Shown: positions 6,274 through 6,488 of the stretch, piece after piece
Numbering within the stretch: position 1 is the first letter of the stretch
Layout of the letters: the number at the start of each line of letters is the position of its first letter
Assembly: GCA_024277695.1 (NCBI GenBank)
Contig: JAJRUR010000044.1
Coordinates: 1-6,488, forward strand
Length of the DNA: 6,488 nt
Source of the DNA: Bacteroidota bacterium
GTDB lineage: Bacteria; Bacteroidota; Bacteroidia; Chitinophagales; Saprospiraceae
Reading direction: 5' to 3'
Notes under the pieces: generated by a model
Seen by the model: the letters and a program-made list of their open reading frames with translations, nothing else
What the model was told of the DNA's origin: nothing
Databases searched by the model: none
Position numbers and translations under genes: made by a program

Positions 6274-6488
6274 TATTTACATTCTCTTTTAACCAAAAAA
6301 TCGAGCTATTTGTAGCACTTTTTTCGATATAAATAACAAATTAAAAAGGGTGATTGCGCCACAATATAATAATAAATCTAAATAACTCGATGAGTTAGGA
6401 GGCAGCATCAGGAAAATTTTAGGCAAATAGATGGTGTTTTATGATCTACTGCACAGACCAATCTAACAAAAAGATACTATTGCACCAC
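6274..6488. other. AT-rich upstream region of the large repeat gene
   Basis: About 215 bases with no credible coding frame. It holds a weak promoter candidate (6337-6364), the palindrome TAACTC-GAT-GAGTTA at 6383-6397, and an A-rich leader just before the ATG (AAAAGAGAATGTAAATA) that stands in for a Shine-Dalgarno site, as is usual in this phylum. The window ends at 6488, so the next gene upstream cannot be seen. Confidence 0.6.
6337..6364 (-). promoter_or_regulatory. Candidate Bacteroidota-type promoter for the large repeat gene
   Basis: On the minus strand, TTG (6364-6362) and TTAATTTG (6344-6337) are separated by 17 bases. The Bacteroidota consensus is a -33 TTG and a -7 TAnnTTTG with a 17-23 base gap, so this has one mismatch in the -7 element. 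It would give a leader of roughly 55-60 bases before the ATG at 6273. The region is AT-rich, so chance occurrence is quite possible. Confidence 0.25.

Overview
The window looks like chromosomal DNA from a member of the phylum Bacteroidota, most likely a Saprospiraceae-like or related environmental lineage. The support is that both long proteins end in sorting domains of the type IX secretion system (T9SS), which is confined to this phylum. One carries a type A domain and the other a type B (gliding-motility-associated) domain. SprB-like repeats, AT-rich leaders and the lack of clear Shine-Dalgarno sites agree. The family-level placement is inference from remembered protein architecture.

Both genes are on the minus strand. 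Reading in the direction of transcription, 6488-6274 is an AT-rich upstream region with a weak candidate promoter and a short palindrome. Next comes a 1484-residue gene (6273-1819) for a very large, cysteine-rich, repeat-built secreted or surface protein. Its order is signal peptide, N-terminal jelly-roll-like region, SprB-like repeat, four ~70-residue repeats, five ~104-residue repeats, two ~54-residue repeats, a second SprB/Ig-like region, and the type B sorting domain. A ~150-base spacer follows. Then comes a ~520-residue gene (1665-103) for a secreted fusion of a c-type cytochrome module, a two-domain copper monooxygenase fold of the peptidylglycine/dopamine monooxygenase type, and a type A sorting domain. 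Positions 1-102 are a short AT-rich downstream region with no gene.

The proteins share an export route (Sec, then T9SS) but need not share a pathway. One looks like an adhesin or surface-matrix protein and the other like an extracellular redox enzyme. No promoter or terminator is convincing in the spacer, so co-transcription is possible but unproven. I see no tRNA, rRNA, CRISPR, transposase, phage or toxin-antitoxin gene. The most notable features are the cytochrome-copper oxygenase fusion with all expected copper ligands present, and the exactly periodic tandem repeats with invariant cysteine spacing. I do not see convincing evidence of a wholly new system.
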